Of a stretch of 6,877 nt of DNA, positions 1-6,372 are shown one piece after another (position 1 is the stretch's first letter; each line of letters begins with the position of its first letter). The translations under genes and the position numbers were made by a program. The stretch comes from JAZTZP01 sp045637525 (GTDB taxonomy: Bacteria > Bacillota > Clostridia > UBA1381): assembly GCA_045637525.1 (NCBI GenBank), contig JAZTZP010000160.1, positions 1 through 6,877 of the forward strand, written 5' to 3'. The notes under the pieces are model-generated. The model was not told the origin of the DNA. It did no database searches and worked only from the letters and a program-made list of their open reading frames with translations.

Positions 1-232
1 GATATGCCTGTCGGCGCGATATGTTTGCTTCGCAAACGTTATGGAAGAAAAAATGCAAAGCATTTTTTCAATATTTAATCAAACAAAAGCAGAGCTTTTG
101 TACATTAACGTTCGCCTTTGGCGAACATATCGCGTTGACTTCAGTCAACATATCGCTTGTCGGCAGGCAAATATCGCGTCAGCCACAGGCTGACATATCG
201 CTATTATAGTTTAGCGGTGCTAAACTATAATA
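1..232. repeat. Array of short hairpins separated by a fixed 7-nt spacer
   Basis: Nine consecutive small inverted repeats can be read directly: 6-15 (GCC/GGC), 23-37 (GTTTGC-TTC-GCAAAC), 48-68 (9-bp stem, AAA loop), 83-101 (8-bp stem, AGA loop), 110-126 (GTTCGCC-TTT-GGCGAAC), 134-149 (GTTGAC-TTCA-GTCAAC), 157-170 (weak, 5 bp with one G-T), 178-194 (GTCAGCC-ACA-GGCTGAC) and 202-232 (14-bp stem, GGT loop). The spacers at 127-133, 150-156, 171-177 and 195-201 are all exactly ATATCGC. The spacer at 16-22 is its exact reverse complement GCGATAT, and bases 1-5 (GATAT) look like the end of another. Orientation therefore flips between the left and right parts; the two hairpins at 48-68 and 83-101 lie in between without the spacer. 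An 11-bp inverted repeat (15-25 with 124-134) follows from this. The array probably continues left of the window. Function is unknown; it resembles intergenic palindromic repeat arrays rather than coding DNA. Confidence 0.9.
202..232. repeat. Long AT-rich hairpin closing the array
   Basis: This is a perfect 14-bp inverted repeat around a GGT loop, the longest stem in the array. It directly follows the last ATATCGC spacer. The downstream bases (TATAATTTTC) contain only a weak T tract, so it could act as a poor terminator for transcription entering from the left, but it may simply be the last array unit. Confidence 0.75.
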
Positions 233-288
233 TATAATTTTCTTCATAAAAAATTAATTCTTTCAAAAACCGTGCTTTTACCAGAATC

Positions 289-317
289 TTGACAAATAAG
301 GATGATTGTGTTATAAT
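289..317 (+). promoter_or_regulatory. Consensus sigma-A promoter with extended -10
   Basis: A perfect -35 box TTGACA (289-294) is followed after exactly 17 bp by a perfect -10 box TATAAT (312-317). The TG of an extended -10 lies at 309-310. Transcription should begin near 324, about 115 nt upstream of the ATG at 439. This is the best promoter match in the window, and it points at a set of apparently damaged small reading frames. Confidence 0.88.
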
Positions 318-348
318 GGGTACACATTAAGGTGAGACGAAATCTTAT

Positions 349-432
349 ATGGTTTGAAGAGATAATTATTCAGAGAGATTAAAAGCTTCTAAAGATAATA
401 ATATGATATATTTGTTTGATTACAAGGAGTGA
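349..432 (+). pseudogene. Possible broken mini-gene upstream of the 439 gene
   Basis: The codons at 358-432 encode 24 residues with protein-like composition (RDNYSERLKASK..., ending FDYKE) and stop at TGA 430-432, inside the ribosome site of the next gene. In the same frame an ATG (349-351) sits 12 nt after AAGGTGAG (329-336), but its third codon is TGA (355-357), so nothing meaningful is translated from it. The only internal ATG (403) lacks a ribosome site. A GTG-started frame at 332-382 would join the 358 frame by a one-base shift near 356-358. I do not recognise the product. It could be a decayed short gene, a leader peptide or chance; the tight arrangement with the 439 gene mildly favours a remnant. 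Confidence 0.3.
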
Positions 433-438
433 TAAAAA

Positions 439-806
439 ATGAAGTATACACAAGGCGAAATAATTCTGAAGATGATAACCAACTTGTCAGAAGGAAAAAC
501 TGAGTGTAAGAAACAGAAGTTCTTCGAACAGGAAATAAAGAACGTAATATCTCGCGCAGATTATCTGGAGTTGAGTCAAGAAGACATAGAATACTTGAAG
601 AACGCCAAATTGGAGAAATAGTTAACGATACTAAATTTAAAAAGCTGTCTTCGTTTGTCAGAGATAACATAGCGGTTCAAGACAATGCGGAGTTATACAA
701 TCAATACAGGAAAGATGAACGCCGGGATGATGATTACGAGCTGTACGATTTTGATAAATATATAAGAAGCTATGAGGAGTCATTAACTGACGGGGATACT
801 GAATAG
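439..806 (+). pseudogene. Unknown small protein gene, apparently frameshifted
   Basis: The ATG at 439 has a clear ribosome site (AAGGAG, 424-429). It gives 60 residues (MKYTQGEIILKMITNLSEGK..., ending LSQEDIEYLKNAKLEK) and stops at 619-621. The -1 frame then runs on to TAG 804-806 with convincing protein content: QIGEIVNDTKFKK, then a strongly acidic, tyrosine-rich tail (YNQYRKDERRDDDYELYDFD...). That second part has no ATG, GTG or TTG start after the last upstream stop (507-509). Restoring one base near 597 (for example TTGGAAG instead of TTGAAG) would give ...EDIEYLEERQIGEIVN... and a single protein of about 122 aa. I see no canonical X XXY YYZ slippery heptamer at the junction, so a one-base deletion or a sequencing error is more likely than programmed frameshifting. 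No family, signal peptide or membrane segment is recognised; it looks cytosolic and charged. If the break is not real, 439-621 alone is a 60-aa hypothetical protein. Confidence 0.55.
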
Positions 807-816
807 CTTATAAAAT
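787..816 (+). promoter_or_regulatory. Possible weak promoter for the HD-domain gene
   Basis: CTGACG (787-792, four of six matches to TTGACA) is followed after 16 bp by TATAAA (809-814), within TATAAAAT. This would start RNA near 821, just ahead of the gene at 843. It is a modest match, and the gene could equally be read from the stronger promoter at 289-317. Confidence 0.35.
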
Positions 817-842
817 TCGCTTAAATGGAGTGTGTTTTCGTT

Positions 843-1436
843 ATGGATAAAGAAAGATTTCAAAAACAAGTAGATTTTATACTGGAAATAGATAAAGAAA
901 AAGAAATTTTCAGGCAGACGCATCTGAAAGGTTACGGCAGACAGGAAAACGATGCTGAGCATGCCTGGCATATGGCTATTATGATTTATCTTATGAAAGA
1001 GTATGCTAACGAAGAGTTTGATGTTGCAAAAGCGATGATGATGGCTTTGATACATGACATTGTTGAAATTGATGCAGGCGATACTTATGCATATGATACG
1101 GATAATCTGGTAACGCAGAAGGAAAGAGAAGAAAAGGCTGCCAAACGTATTTTCGGTATGCTCCCTGAGGAGCAGAGAAAAGAGATGCTTGAATTGTTTG
1201 AAGAATTTGAAGCCTGTGAAACTCCCGAAGCAAAATTTGCACGAGCAATGGATAATTTTCAGCCGCTTCTTTTGAATAATTCAAACAACGGAGAGGACTG
1301 GAAGGTGCATAAAATTAAAAAGTCTCAGGTTATGAACCGGCAGAAGAAATCACAGGCAGGCTCTGAAGATATCTGGGAATATACAAAAGAACTGATAGAA
1401 GCCAATGTACGAAAGGGAAATCTGATAAACGAATAG
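843..1436 (+). CDS. HD-domain phosphohydrolase, YfbR/HDDC2-like
   Basis: The 197-aa protein is a single HD domain with all expected metal-site residues: NDAEHAWH (H40 and H43), the HD pair at H71-D72 within ALIHDIVEIDAGDTY, and D137 within FARAMDNFQPLL. R33 precedes the first histidine, as in the YfbR group. E. coli YfbR is a metal-dependent 5'-deoxynucleotidase of about 199 aa; HDDC2-type relatives share the AEHxWH and QPLL signatures, so nucleoside monophosphate dephosphorylation in the cytosol is the likely role, with the exact substrate open. An ATG at 825 is in frame six codons upstream but has no ribosome site. The ATG at 843 is preceded by GGAG (827-830) and matches the usual start of the family (MDKER..QVDFILEIDK). 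The gene is followed by a terminator and is transcriptionally separate from the nad operon. Confidence 0.88.
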   Translation: MDKERFQKQVDFILEIDKEKEIFRQTHLKGYGRQENDAEHAWHMAIMIYLMKEYANEEFDVAKAMMMALIHDIVEIDAGDTYAYDTDNLVTQKEREEKAAKRIFGMLPEEQRKEMLELFEEFEACETPEAKFARAMDNFQPLLLNNSNNGEDWKVHKIKKSQVMNRQKKSQAGSEDIWEYTKELIEANVRKGNLINE

Positions 1437-1448
1437 ATTTTTGTTGTG

Positions 1449-1486
1449 AAAGAGCTTTGATACGAGGTGTCACAGCTCTTTTAATT
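1449..1486 (+). terminator. Intrinsic terminator after the HD-domain gene
   Basis: AAAGAGCT (1449-1456) pairs with AGCTCTTT (1474-1481). Inside, after one mismatch, TGATAC (1458-1463) pairs with GTGTCA (1467-1472) around a GAG loop. A short T-rich tail (TTTTAATTT) follows. It separates the HD gene from the nad operon. Confidence 0.75.
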
Positions 1487-1504
1487 TGTGCATATATACA
1501 AAAG

Positions 1505-1545
1505 TTTACAGATAACTTGACAGATGTAAAGCTTTGTGTTAACAT
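1505..1545 (+). promoter_or_regulatory. nad operon promoter with candidate NiaR operator
   Basis: TTGACA (1517-1522) and TAACAT (1540-1545) are 17 bp apart and would start RNA near 1552, leaving room for the nadA ribosome site (GAGGTGA, 1568-1574). The -35 box is enclosed by an inverted repeat, TTTACA (1505-1510) and TGTAAA (1525-1530) spaced by 14 nt, and ACAGAT occurs twice in direct orientation (1508-1513, 1520-1525). A repressor there would block polymerase. NiaR, encoded as the last gene of this operon, is the obvious candidate; the assignment is by position, not by a checked motif. A second arrangement, TTAACA (1539-1544) N16 TATACT (1561-1566), is also good but would start RNA inside the ribosome site. 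Confidence 0.6.
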
Positions 1546-1583
1546 ATGTTGTGAGTTTGTTATACTTGAGGTGAAACAGAGAA

Positions 1584-2483
1584 ATGGAAAAACAAATCGA
1601 AAAGTTAAAATCAGAAAAAAATGCTGTAATTCTTGCGCATTATTATGCACCTGCTGAAGCACAGAGGGTTGCCGATTTTGTTGGCGATTCATTTTATCTT
1701 GCTAAAGCTGCAAAACAAACCGGGGCAGATATTATTGTTTTTTGCGGTGTGTCCTTTATGGCAGAGAGTGCAAAGATACTTAATCCGGATAAAAAGGTTA
1801 TTGTACCGGATTTAACAGCAGATTGTCCTATGGCACATATGGTTAAGCCCGGTAAAATTCAGGAGTTAAGAAATGAATATGACGACCTTGCCGTAGTTTG
1901 CTATATAAATTCAACTGCAGAGCTTAAATGTCAGAGCGATGTATGTGTTACATCGTCGAATGCTGTGAAGATAGTAAAAGCATTACCGAATAAAAATATT
2001 TTTTTCATTCCCGACCGTAATCTCGGAAGATATGTTGCCGGGCAGGTTCCGGAAAAGAACATTATCATAAATGACGGATTTTGTCCCATTCATGCATCAA
2101 TAACGAAAGAACAGCTGGAGGAAGTCAGAAAACAGTATCCCGGAGCTGTCGTTCTTTCCCATCCGGAATGTGAAGATGATATACTTGAGCTTTCTGATTA
2201 CATAGGCAGTACAGCCGAAATGATTGAGTATTCAAAACAATGTAGTGCGACGGAATTTATTATCTGTACCGAAACGGGTGTGGAATATAAACTGACAAAT
2301 GATAATCCCGATAAAAAATTTATATTTGTAAATCCGTTGCCGTGCTGCAGTGATATGAAGCTTAATACACTCACAAATATACTTTCGGTTTTACAAAAAG
2401 AAAACAACGTAATAGAAATAGATGAAGAAACGCGGCAAAAAGCCTTGATTCCTCTTGACAGAATGCTGGAGTGTGCGAAATAA
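1584..2483 (+). CDS. nadA: Quinolinate synthase NadA
   Basis: NadA is the cytosolic 4Fe-4S enzyme that condenses iminoaspartate (from NadB) with dihydroxyacetone phosphate to quinolinate, the second step of de novo NAD synthesis. The 299-aa protein has the size and spacing of the compact NadA form: the three cluster ligands are at C81 (TADCPMAHM), C167 (DGFCPIHAS) and C254 (NPLPCCSDMK), almost the same numbers as in Thermotoga NadA. Other signatures are LAHYYAPAE (H19, Y21), GDSFYLAKAA, FCGVSFMAESAKILNP, CYINSTAELK, FIPDRNLG and SHPEC (E195). Three pseudo-repeated domains, typical of the fold, are implied. The start at 1584 has GAGGTGA nine nt upstream. It is the first gene of nadA-nadB-nadC-niaR; its stop lies one nt before the nadB start. 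Confidence 0.97.
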   Translation: MEKQIEKLKSEKNAVILAHYYAPAEAQRVADFVGDSFYLAKAAKQTGADIIVFCGVSFMAESAKILNPDKKVIVPDLTADCPMAHMVKPGKIQELRNEYDDLAVVCYINSTAELKCQSDVCVTSSNAVKIVKALPNKNIFFIPDRNLGRYVAGQVPEKNIIINDGFCPIHASITKEQLEEVRKQYPGAVVLSHPECEDDILELSDYIGSTAEMIEYSKQCSATEFIICTETGVEYKLTNDNPDKKFIFVNPLPCCSDMKLNTLTNILSVLQKENNVIEIDEETRQKALIPLDRMLECAK

Positions 2484-2484
2484 T

Positions 2485-3759
2485 ATGAATACAGATATAT
2501 TGATTGTGGGATGCGGTGTTGCAGGTTTGTATTGCGCGCTGAATTTCCCTGAAAACAGAAATATTTTAGTTGTTACGAAGAATATAGCAAGAAAAAGCGA
2601 TTCGTATCTTGCCCAGGGTGGTATTTGTGTTTTAAAAGATGAACAGGATTACCCCTCATTTTTCGAGGATACGATGAAAGCCGGACATTATGAAAACAAT
2701 CCTGATTCGGTTGATATTATGATAAGCTCTTCGCAGGGGGTTATTGAAGACCTTGTTTCATTCGGAGTTCGCTTTGAAAAGAATGGTGAAGCCTTTACTT
2801 ATACGAGAGAAGGCGCACATTCAACACCGAGAATTCTGTTTCATGAGGATGAAACGGGCAAGGAAATTACTTCACACCTTCTTGAAACAACGAGAAAGCG
2901 AAAAAATATAACGCTTATAGAAAATTTTACGATGGTTGACCTTATTTGCGACAATAATATGTGTTACGGAATTATAGGTCATGATGAAGAAGGAACATAT
3001 ACGGCAATAAAAGCAAACTATACTGTTCTTGCAACGGGCGGTATAGGCGGTTTGTTTGAGCATTCCACGAACTATCGTCATTTAACGGGCGATTCTCTTG
3101 CGCTTGCCATTAAATATGACATAAAGCTAAAACACATTGATTACATACAGATACATCCTACTACCCTGTTTACGAAAAAAGACGGCAGAGAGTTTTTGAT
3201 TTCGGAATCTGTAAGAGGAGAGGGTGCTGTTCTTTTAAATTCAAAGGGAGAACGGTTTGTAAACGAGCTTTTGCCTCGTGATGAGGTTACAAAGGCAATT
3301 TTTGATGAAATGGAAAAGGAAGGCAGTGAGCATGTCTGGCTGTCGTTTGCACCGATTTCCGAAGAGGAAATTAAAACACATTTTCCAAATATTTATCAGC
3401 GTTGTCTGGAAGAAGGATATGATGTTACAAAAGAGCCGATTCCGGTTATTCCGTCTCAGCATTATTTTATGGGCGGAATAGACGTTGACGGGTTCAGCCA
3501 GACGAGCATGGACAGGCTTTATGCGGTTGGAGAAACAGCCTGCAACGGCGTTCACGGCAGAAACCGTTTAGCAAGCAATTCTCTTCTTGAGAGTCTTGTA
3601 TTTGCAAAACGTGCCGCATCGCATATAAACCTCAACTATAATATTGTAAAAGATGCGAATGAATTTGATATTGACGCATCACGGTACGAGAATTATCAGG
3701 AAAAATATAAAGATTTAATTTTAAAATCCATTGAAAAGGAGAAAAACAGCCATGAATAA
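2485..3759 (+). CDS. nadB: L-aspartate oxidase NadB
   Basis: NadB is a FAD enzyme that oxidises L-aspartate to iminoaspartate, which is handed to NadA. The N-terminus holds the dinucleotide-binding GCGVAG (residues 9-14). Further signatures are SDSYLAQGGI (38-47), REGAHSTPRILFHEDETG (108-125), HPTTL (H224), RGEGAVLLNSKGERF, PRDEVTKAI (R265), SQHYFMGGIDVD (H326) and GETACNGVHGRNRLASNSLLE (349-369), which supply the flavin and substrate contacts known from the succinate dehydrogenase/aspartate oxidase family. At 424 aa it is about 110 residues shorter than the E. coli enzyme because the C-terminal helical domain is nearly absent; the catalytic core looks complete, and short forms are familiar in Clostridia. 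The frame is open up to 2455, but the ATG at 2485, one nt after the nadA stop, fits the family N-terminus and translational coupling. In anaerobes, fumarate rather than oxygen is the likely electron acceptor. Confidence 0.96.
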   Translation: MNTDILIVGCGVAGLYCALNFPENRNILVVTKNIARKSDSYLAQGGICVLKDEQDYPSFFEDTMKAGHYENNPDSVDIMISSSQGVIEDLVSFGVRFEKNGEAFTYTREGAHSTPRILFHEDETGKEITSHLLETTRKRKNITLIENFTMVDLICDNNMCYGIIGHDEEGTYTAIKANYTVLATGGIGGLFEHSTNYRHLTGDSLALAIKYDIKLKHIDYIQIHPTTLFTKKDGREFLISESVRGEGAVLLNSKGERFVNELLPRDEVTKAIFDEMEKEGSEHVWLSFAPISEEEIKTHFPNIYQRCLEEGYDVTKEPIPVIPSQHYFMGGIDVDGFSQTSMDRLYAVGETACNGVHGRNRLASNSLLESLVFAKRAASHINLNYNIVKDANEFDIDASRYENYQEKYKDLILKSIEKEKNSHE

Positions 3760-4603
3760 TATTACAATGAAACTGAATGCCGATGAACTGATTTTGGCGG
3801 CGCTTAAAGAAGACATAACAAGTGAGGATATTACAACAAATTCTGTAATGCCGGAGTACAAGGCGGGAGAGGTTGAACTGATTTGCAAGGAAGACGGTGT
3901 AATTGCGGGACTTGATATATTTAAAAGAGTATTTGAGCTTTTAGATGCAGACACCGAGGTTACATTTTTCTGTAAAGACGGTGATTTTGTGGCTAACGGT
4001 CAGAAGCTTGGTATTGTAAAGGGCGACATCAGGGTTCTTCTTTCGGGAGAGCGTACTGCGCTTAATTATTTACAGAGAATGAGCGGTATTGCAACATATA
4101 CAAGAAAGATTGCTGACCTTTTAAAAGGTACAAAAACAAAGCTTCTTGATACAAGAAAGACTACGCCGAATATGCGTGTGTTTGAAAAATATGCGGTTAA
4201 GGTCGGCGGCGGATACAATCACAGATTTAATTTAAGCGACGGTATTCTCTTAAAGGATAATCATATCGGAGCCGCAGGCGGAGTTAAAGAAGCGATACTT
4301 ATGGCTAAAGAATATGCACCGTTTGTACGAAAAATTGAAGTTGAAGTGGAAAATCTTGATATGTTAAAAGACGCACTTGAGGCCGGTGCGGATATAATAA
4401 TGCTTGATAATATGAGTGTAGAAGATATGAAAGAGGCTGTAAGACTTGCGGCAGGCAAGGCTGAAACCGAGTGCAGCGGAAACGTAACGAAGGAAAATAT
4501 AGAGAGACTTGTGGATATCGGAGTAGATTATATATCCAGCGGCGCACTTACACATTCATCACCGATTCTTGATCTTTCGCTTAAAAACCTTCATGCGATT
4601 TAA
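3752..4603 (+). CDS. nadC: Nicotinate-nucleotide pyrophosphorylase (carboxylating) NadC
   Basis: NadC transfers phosphoribose from PRPP to quinolinate and releases CO2, giving nicotinate mononucleotide, the third step of de novo NAD synthesis. The 283-aa length is normal for this type II phosphoribosyltransferase. Visible signatures are EDITSEDITT (20-29), GERTALNYLQRMSGIAT (99-115), LLDTRKTTPNMR (131-142), KVGGGYNHRFNLSDGILLKDNHI (150-172), EVEVEN (196-201), IIMLDN (215-220), ECSGNV (240-245) and YISSGALTHS (260-269). They contribute the quinolinate-binding arginine, histidine and lysine residues and the PRPP-side acidic residues. A TTG at 3731 is in frame, but the ATG at 3752 is preferred because AAAAGGAG (3734-3741) lies ten nt upstream. 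The gene overlaps the end of nadB by 8 nt. Confidence 0.97.
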   Translation: MNNITMKLNADELILAALKEDITSEDITTNSVMPEYKAGEVELICKEDGVIAGLDIFKRVFELLDADTEVTFFCKDGDFVANGQKLGIVKGDIRVLLSGERTALNYLQRMSGIATYTRKIADLLKGTKTKLLDTRKTTPNMRVFEKYAVKVGGGYNHRFNLSDGILLKDNHIGAAGGVKEAILMAKEYAPFVRKIEVEVENLDMLKDALEAGADIIMLDNMSVEDMKEAVRLAAGKAETECSGNVTKENIERLVDIGVDYISSGALTHSSPILDLSLKNLHAI

Positions 4604-4615
4604 TTGGAGGTAAAT

Positions 4616-5158
4616 ATGAAGGCGGATGAAAGAAGAAAACAAATAGTGAATTTTATGATGTCGGAGAAAAACGCCATATCCGGAGGACAACTCGCTGAAA
4701 GACTGGGCGTTTCAAGACAAATTATTGTGCAGGATATTGCCGCTCTTAAGGCTGTTGGTTATGATATTATATCTACTCATAGCGGCTACATTATGCAAAG
4801 CACTCCGTTAATCGAAAGAGTGTTTAAGATGATTCATTCCGATGAAGACGTTGAAAAAGAACTTAATCTTATTGTTGATCTTGGCGGAACGGTTAAAGAT
4901 GTTTTCATTTATCATAAGGTTTACAACAAGGTTGAGGCTTTTATGGGGATAAAATCAAGACGTGATGTTGAGCTGTTTTTAAATAATATAACTTCGGGGA
5001 AATCAAGCTTGCTTAAAAATGTTACATCGGGTTATCATTATCATACTGTTATGGCTGAGAGTACAGAAACACTTGACCTTATCAGAGAAAAGCTGGATGA
5101 ATATGGGTTTATTGCTCCGCTTCAGGAATATGAACCTGATGAGATCATGGGGTTATAG
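4616..5158 (+). CDS. niaR: Nicotinate-responsive repressor NiaR (YrxA)
   Basis: The 180-aa protein has an N-terminal winged helix-turn-helix (about residues 5-60; ISGGQLAERLGVSRQIIVQDI is the recognition region) and a C-terminal 3H domain (about 70-170). The histidines that name the domain are present: H74 followed by E82, H100, and the YHYH pair H141/H143. The spacing of H74/E82/H141/H143 equals the metal site I recall for Thermotoga TM1602 (H79/E87/H146/H148), so metal binding is expected. NiaR represses NAD de novo or niacin uptake genes when nicotinate is available; as the last gene of the nad set it probably represses its own operon. The frame opens at a TTG (4604), but the ATG at 4616, five nt after GGAGG (4606-4610), is the start. 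It lies 12 nt after nadC. Confidence 0.95.
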   Translation: MKADERRKQIVNFMMSEKNAISGGQLAERLGVSRQIIVQDIAALKAVGYDIISTHSGYIMQSTPLIERVFKMIHSDEDVEKELNLIVDLGGTVKDVFIYHKVYNKVEAFMGIKSRRDVELFLNNITSGKSSLLKNVTSGYHYHTVMAESTETLDLIREKLDEYGFIAPLQEYEPDEIMGL

Positions 5159-5219
5159 ATAAATCTTAATCGGGATATGACATTTATCGGAGTGAATACT
5201 GCATGGAGGACGAGTAAAG

Positions 5220-5798
5220 ATGAGCATTTTGATCGACTTATTTCTGACTTTTGCGAAGATTGGGTTATTTACCTTTGGCGGCGGCTATGCCATGATCGCT
5301 GTAATCGAAAACAACTGTGTTGAAAAGAAAAAGTGGATTACGCATGATGAGATGATGAATATAACTGTTATTGCAGAATCAACGCCCGGCCCTGTTTCTA
5401 TCAACTGTGCAACCTTTACGGGATATAAGAAAGCCGGTTTTATCGGTGCACTGCTTGCTACTCTGGGAATGGTTGTTCCATCCTTTATTATAATTTATCT
5501 GATTTCCGGGGTTTTGGATAACTTCCTGGAGCTTACCGTTATTTCAAATGCGTTTAAAGGCATAAAAATTGCTGTGGGTATTGTGATTTCAGATGTCGCA
5601 GTTACTATGATTAAGAAGCTGCACAAAAAGAAGTTTCCGATGGTGATTATGATTTGTTCTTGCATCGTGATGTTGTTTATCAATATTTTTGCATGGAATT
5701 TTTCTACCATTGGTCTGATGACAATTGCCGGTGCTGTCGGACTTGCATTATTTGTTGTGAAGGATATTCAAAAACAAAAAGGCGGTGCAACTGAATGA
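5220..5798 (+). CDS. ChrA-family transporter, first half-size subunit
   Basis: This 192-aa integral membrane protein is one half of a split (short-chain) CHR transporter. The family signatures are TFGGGYAMIAVIE (18-30) and ESTPGPVSINCATFTGY (53-69), followed by hydrophobic segments at roughly 73-98, 110-130, 140-160 and 163-181 and a lysine-rich tail. GGAGGA (5205-5210) precedes the ATG by nine nt. Full-length ChrA proteins efflux chromate; short pairs in anaerobic Firmicutes rarely have proven substrates, so an oxyanion or other small organic anion is possible. It starts 61 nt after niaR with no terminator and no convincing promoter between them, so it may belong to the nad transcript. Its stop overlaps the next start (ATGA), so the pair is almost certainly translated together and works as a heterodimer. 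Confidence 0.9.
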   Translation: MSILIDLFLTFAKIGLFTFGGGYAMIAVIENNCVEKKKWITHDEMMNITVIAESTPGPVSINCATFTGYKKAGFIGALLATLGMVVPSFIIIYLISGVLDNFLELTVISNAFKGIKIAVGIVISDVAVTMIKKLHKKKFPMVIMICSCIVMLFINIFAWNFSTIGLMTIAGAVGLALFVVKDIQKQKGGATE

Positions 5799-6358
5799 TA
5801 TATCTTGATCTGATTATTGGATTTTTGAAAGTCGGTTGCTTTGCATTTGGCGGAGCATACGGTGCAATCCCGCTGATCAGGGATGTGGTGCTGTCATACG
5901 GCTGGCTCGGTGAAGAAGCTCTTACTTACATGATAGCAGTCAGTGAAAGTACGCCCGGCCCTATAATGGTGAATCTGGCAACTTATGTGGGCAGCAGTCA
6001 GGCGGGAGTGTTGGGTGCTGTTATCGCTACTTCGGCGGTAGTTCTGCCGGCGTTTGTAATTACTGTTTTGGTAACGGCGTTATTAAAAACTTTTCTGAAA
6101 AATAAATATGTGAAGGCAGTGCTCGGAGGCCTCAAACCATGTGTTATCGGCATCGTACTTGCAACGGGTATTTATATGGTTATAAGTAACTGCATAGGTA
6201 CAATTTTTGCTTTTAGTATCAATATCCGCTCTGTCATTATTACTGTGCTGTTGATTACTATGCTGTTCGGATATAAGAATTTGACAAATAAAAAATTGTC
6301 ACCGATTATGTTGATTTTAACCGGAGCCTTTTTGGGTGCGGTTATATATATGATGTGA
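5795..6358 (+). CDS. ChrA-family transporter, second half-size subunit
   Basis: This 187-aa membrane protein is the partner of the preceding half. The same two signatures recur: FAFGGAYGAIPLIR (16-29) and SESTPGPIMVNLATYVGS (50-67). Hydrophobic segments follow at about 70-98, 108-131, 134-159 and 169-187, the last reaching the C-terminus. The two subunits correspond in sequence pattern to the two halves of long ChrA proteins, which have an internal duplication with opposite topology. The ATG overlaps the preceding stop by 4 nt and has a weak ribosome site, which suggests coupled translation. A strong terminator begins 14 nt after the stop, so this is the last gene of its transcript. The substrate cannot be read from the sequence. 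Confidence 0.9.
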   Translation: MIYLDLIIGFLKVGCFAFGGAYGAIPLIRDVVLSYGWLGEEALTYMIAVSESTPGPIMVNLATYVGSSQAGVLGAVIATSAVVLPAFVITVLVTALLKTFLKNKYVKAVLGGLKPCVIGIVLATGIYMVISNCIGTIFAFSINIRSVIITVLLITMLFGYKNLTNKKLSPIMLILTGAFLGAVIYMM

Positions 6359-6372
6359 ATATTGATTGTCGG

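Noticed and set aside
21..209. 62-codon open frame across the left end
   Set aside because: It runs through the hairpin array, has no ribosome site and owes its openness to the repeats.
1..232. CRISPR array
   Set aside because: The constant element is only 7 nt and the variable parts are palindromes of 10-31 nt, which does not fit CRISPR repeats and spacers.
355..357. Selenocysteine or reassigned TGA in the mini-frame at 349
   Set aside because: TGA is used as a normal stop by both chrA-like genes, and no selenoprotein family or SECIS-like hairpin was recognised.
590..621. Programmed -1 frameshift joining the two halves of the 439 gene
   Set aside because: No canonical X XXY YYZ heptamer and no obvious downstream pseudoknot were seen at the junction; a one-base deletion explains it more simply.
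1487..1583. NAD-sensing riboswitch ahead of nadA
   Set aside because: The expected leader is only about 30 nt, too short for a known NAD riboswitch, and control by NiaR is the simpler explanation.
1457..1657. Open frame overlapping the start of nadA
   Set aside because: It spans the terminator and promoter region and overlaps nadA in another frame; no ribosome site or family resemblance.
3241..3555. Minus-strand open frame inside nadB, and similar minus-strand frames elsewhere
   Set aside because: They are shadows of well-supported + strand genes, with no ribosome sites and no recognisable protein features.
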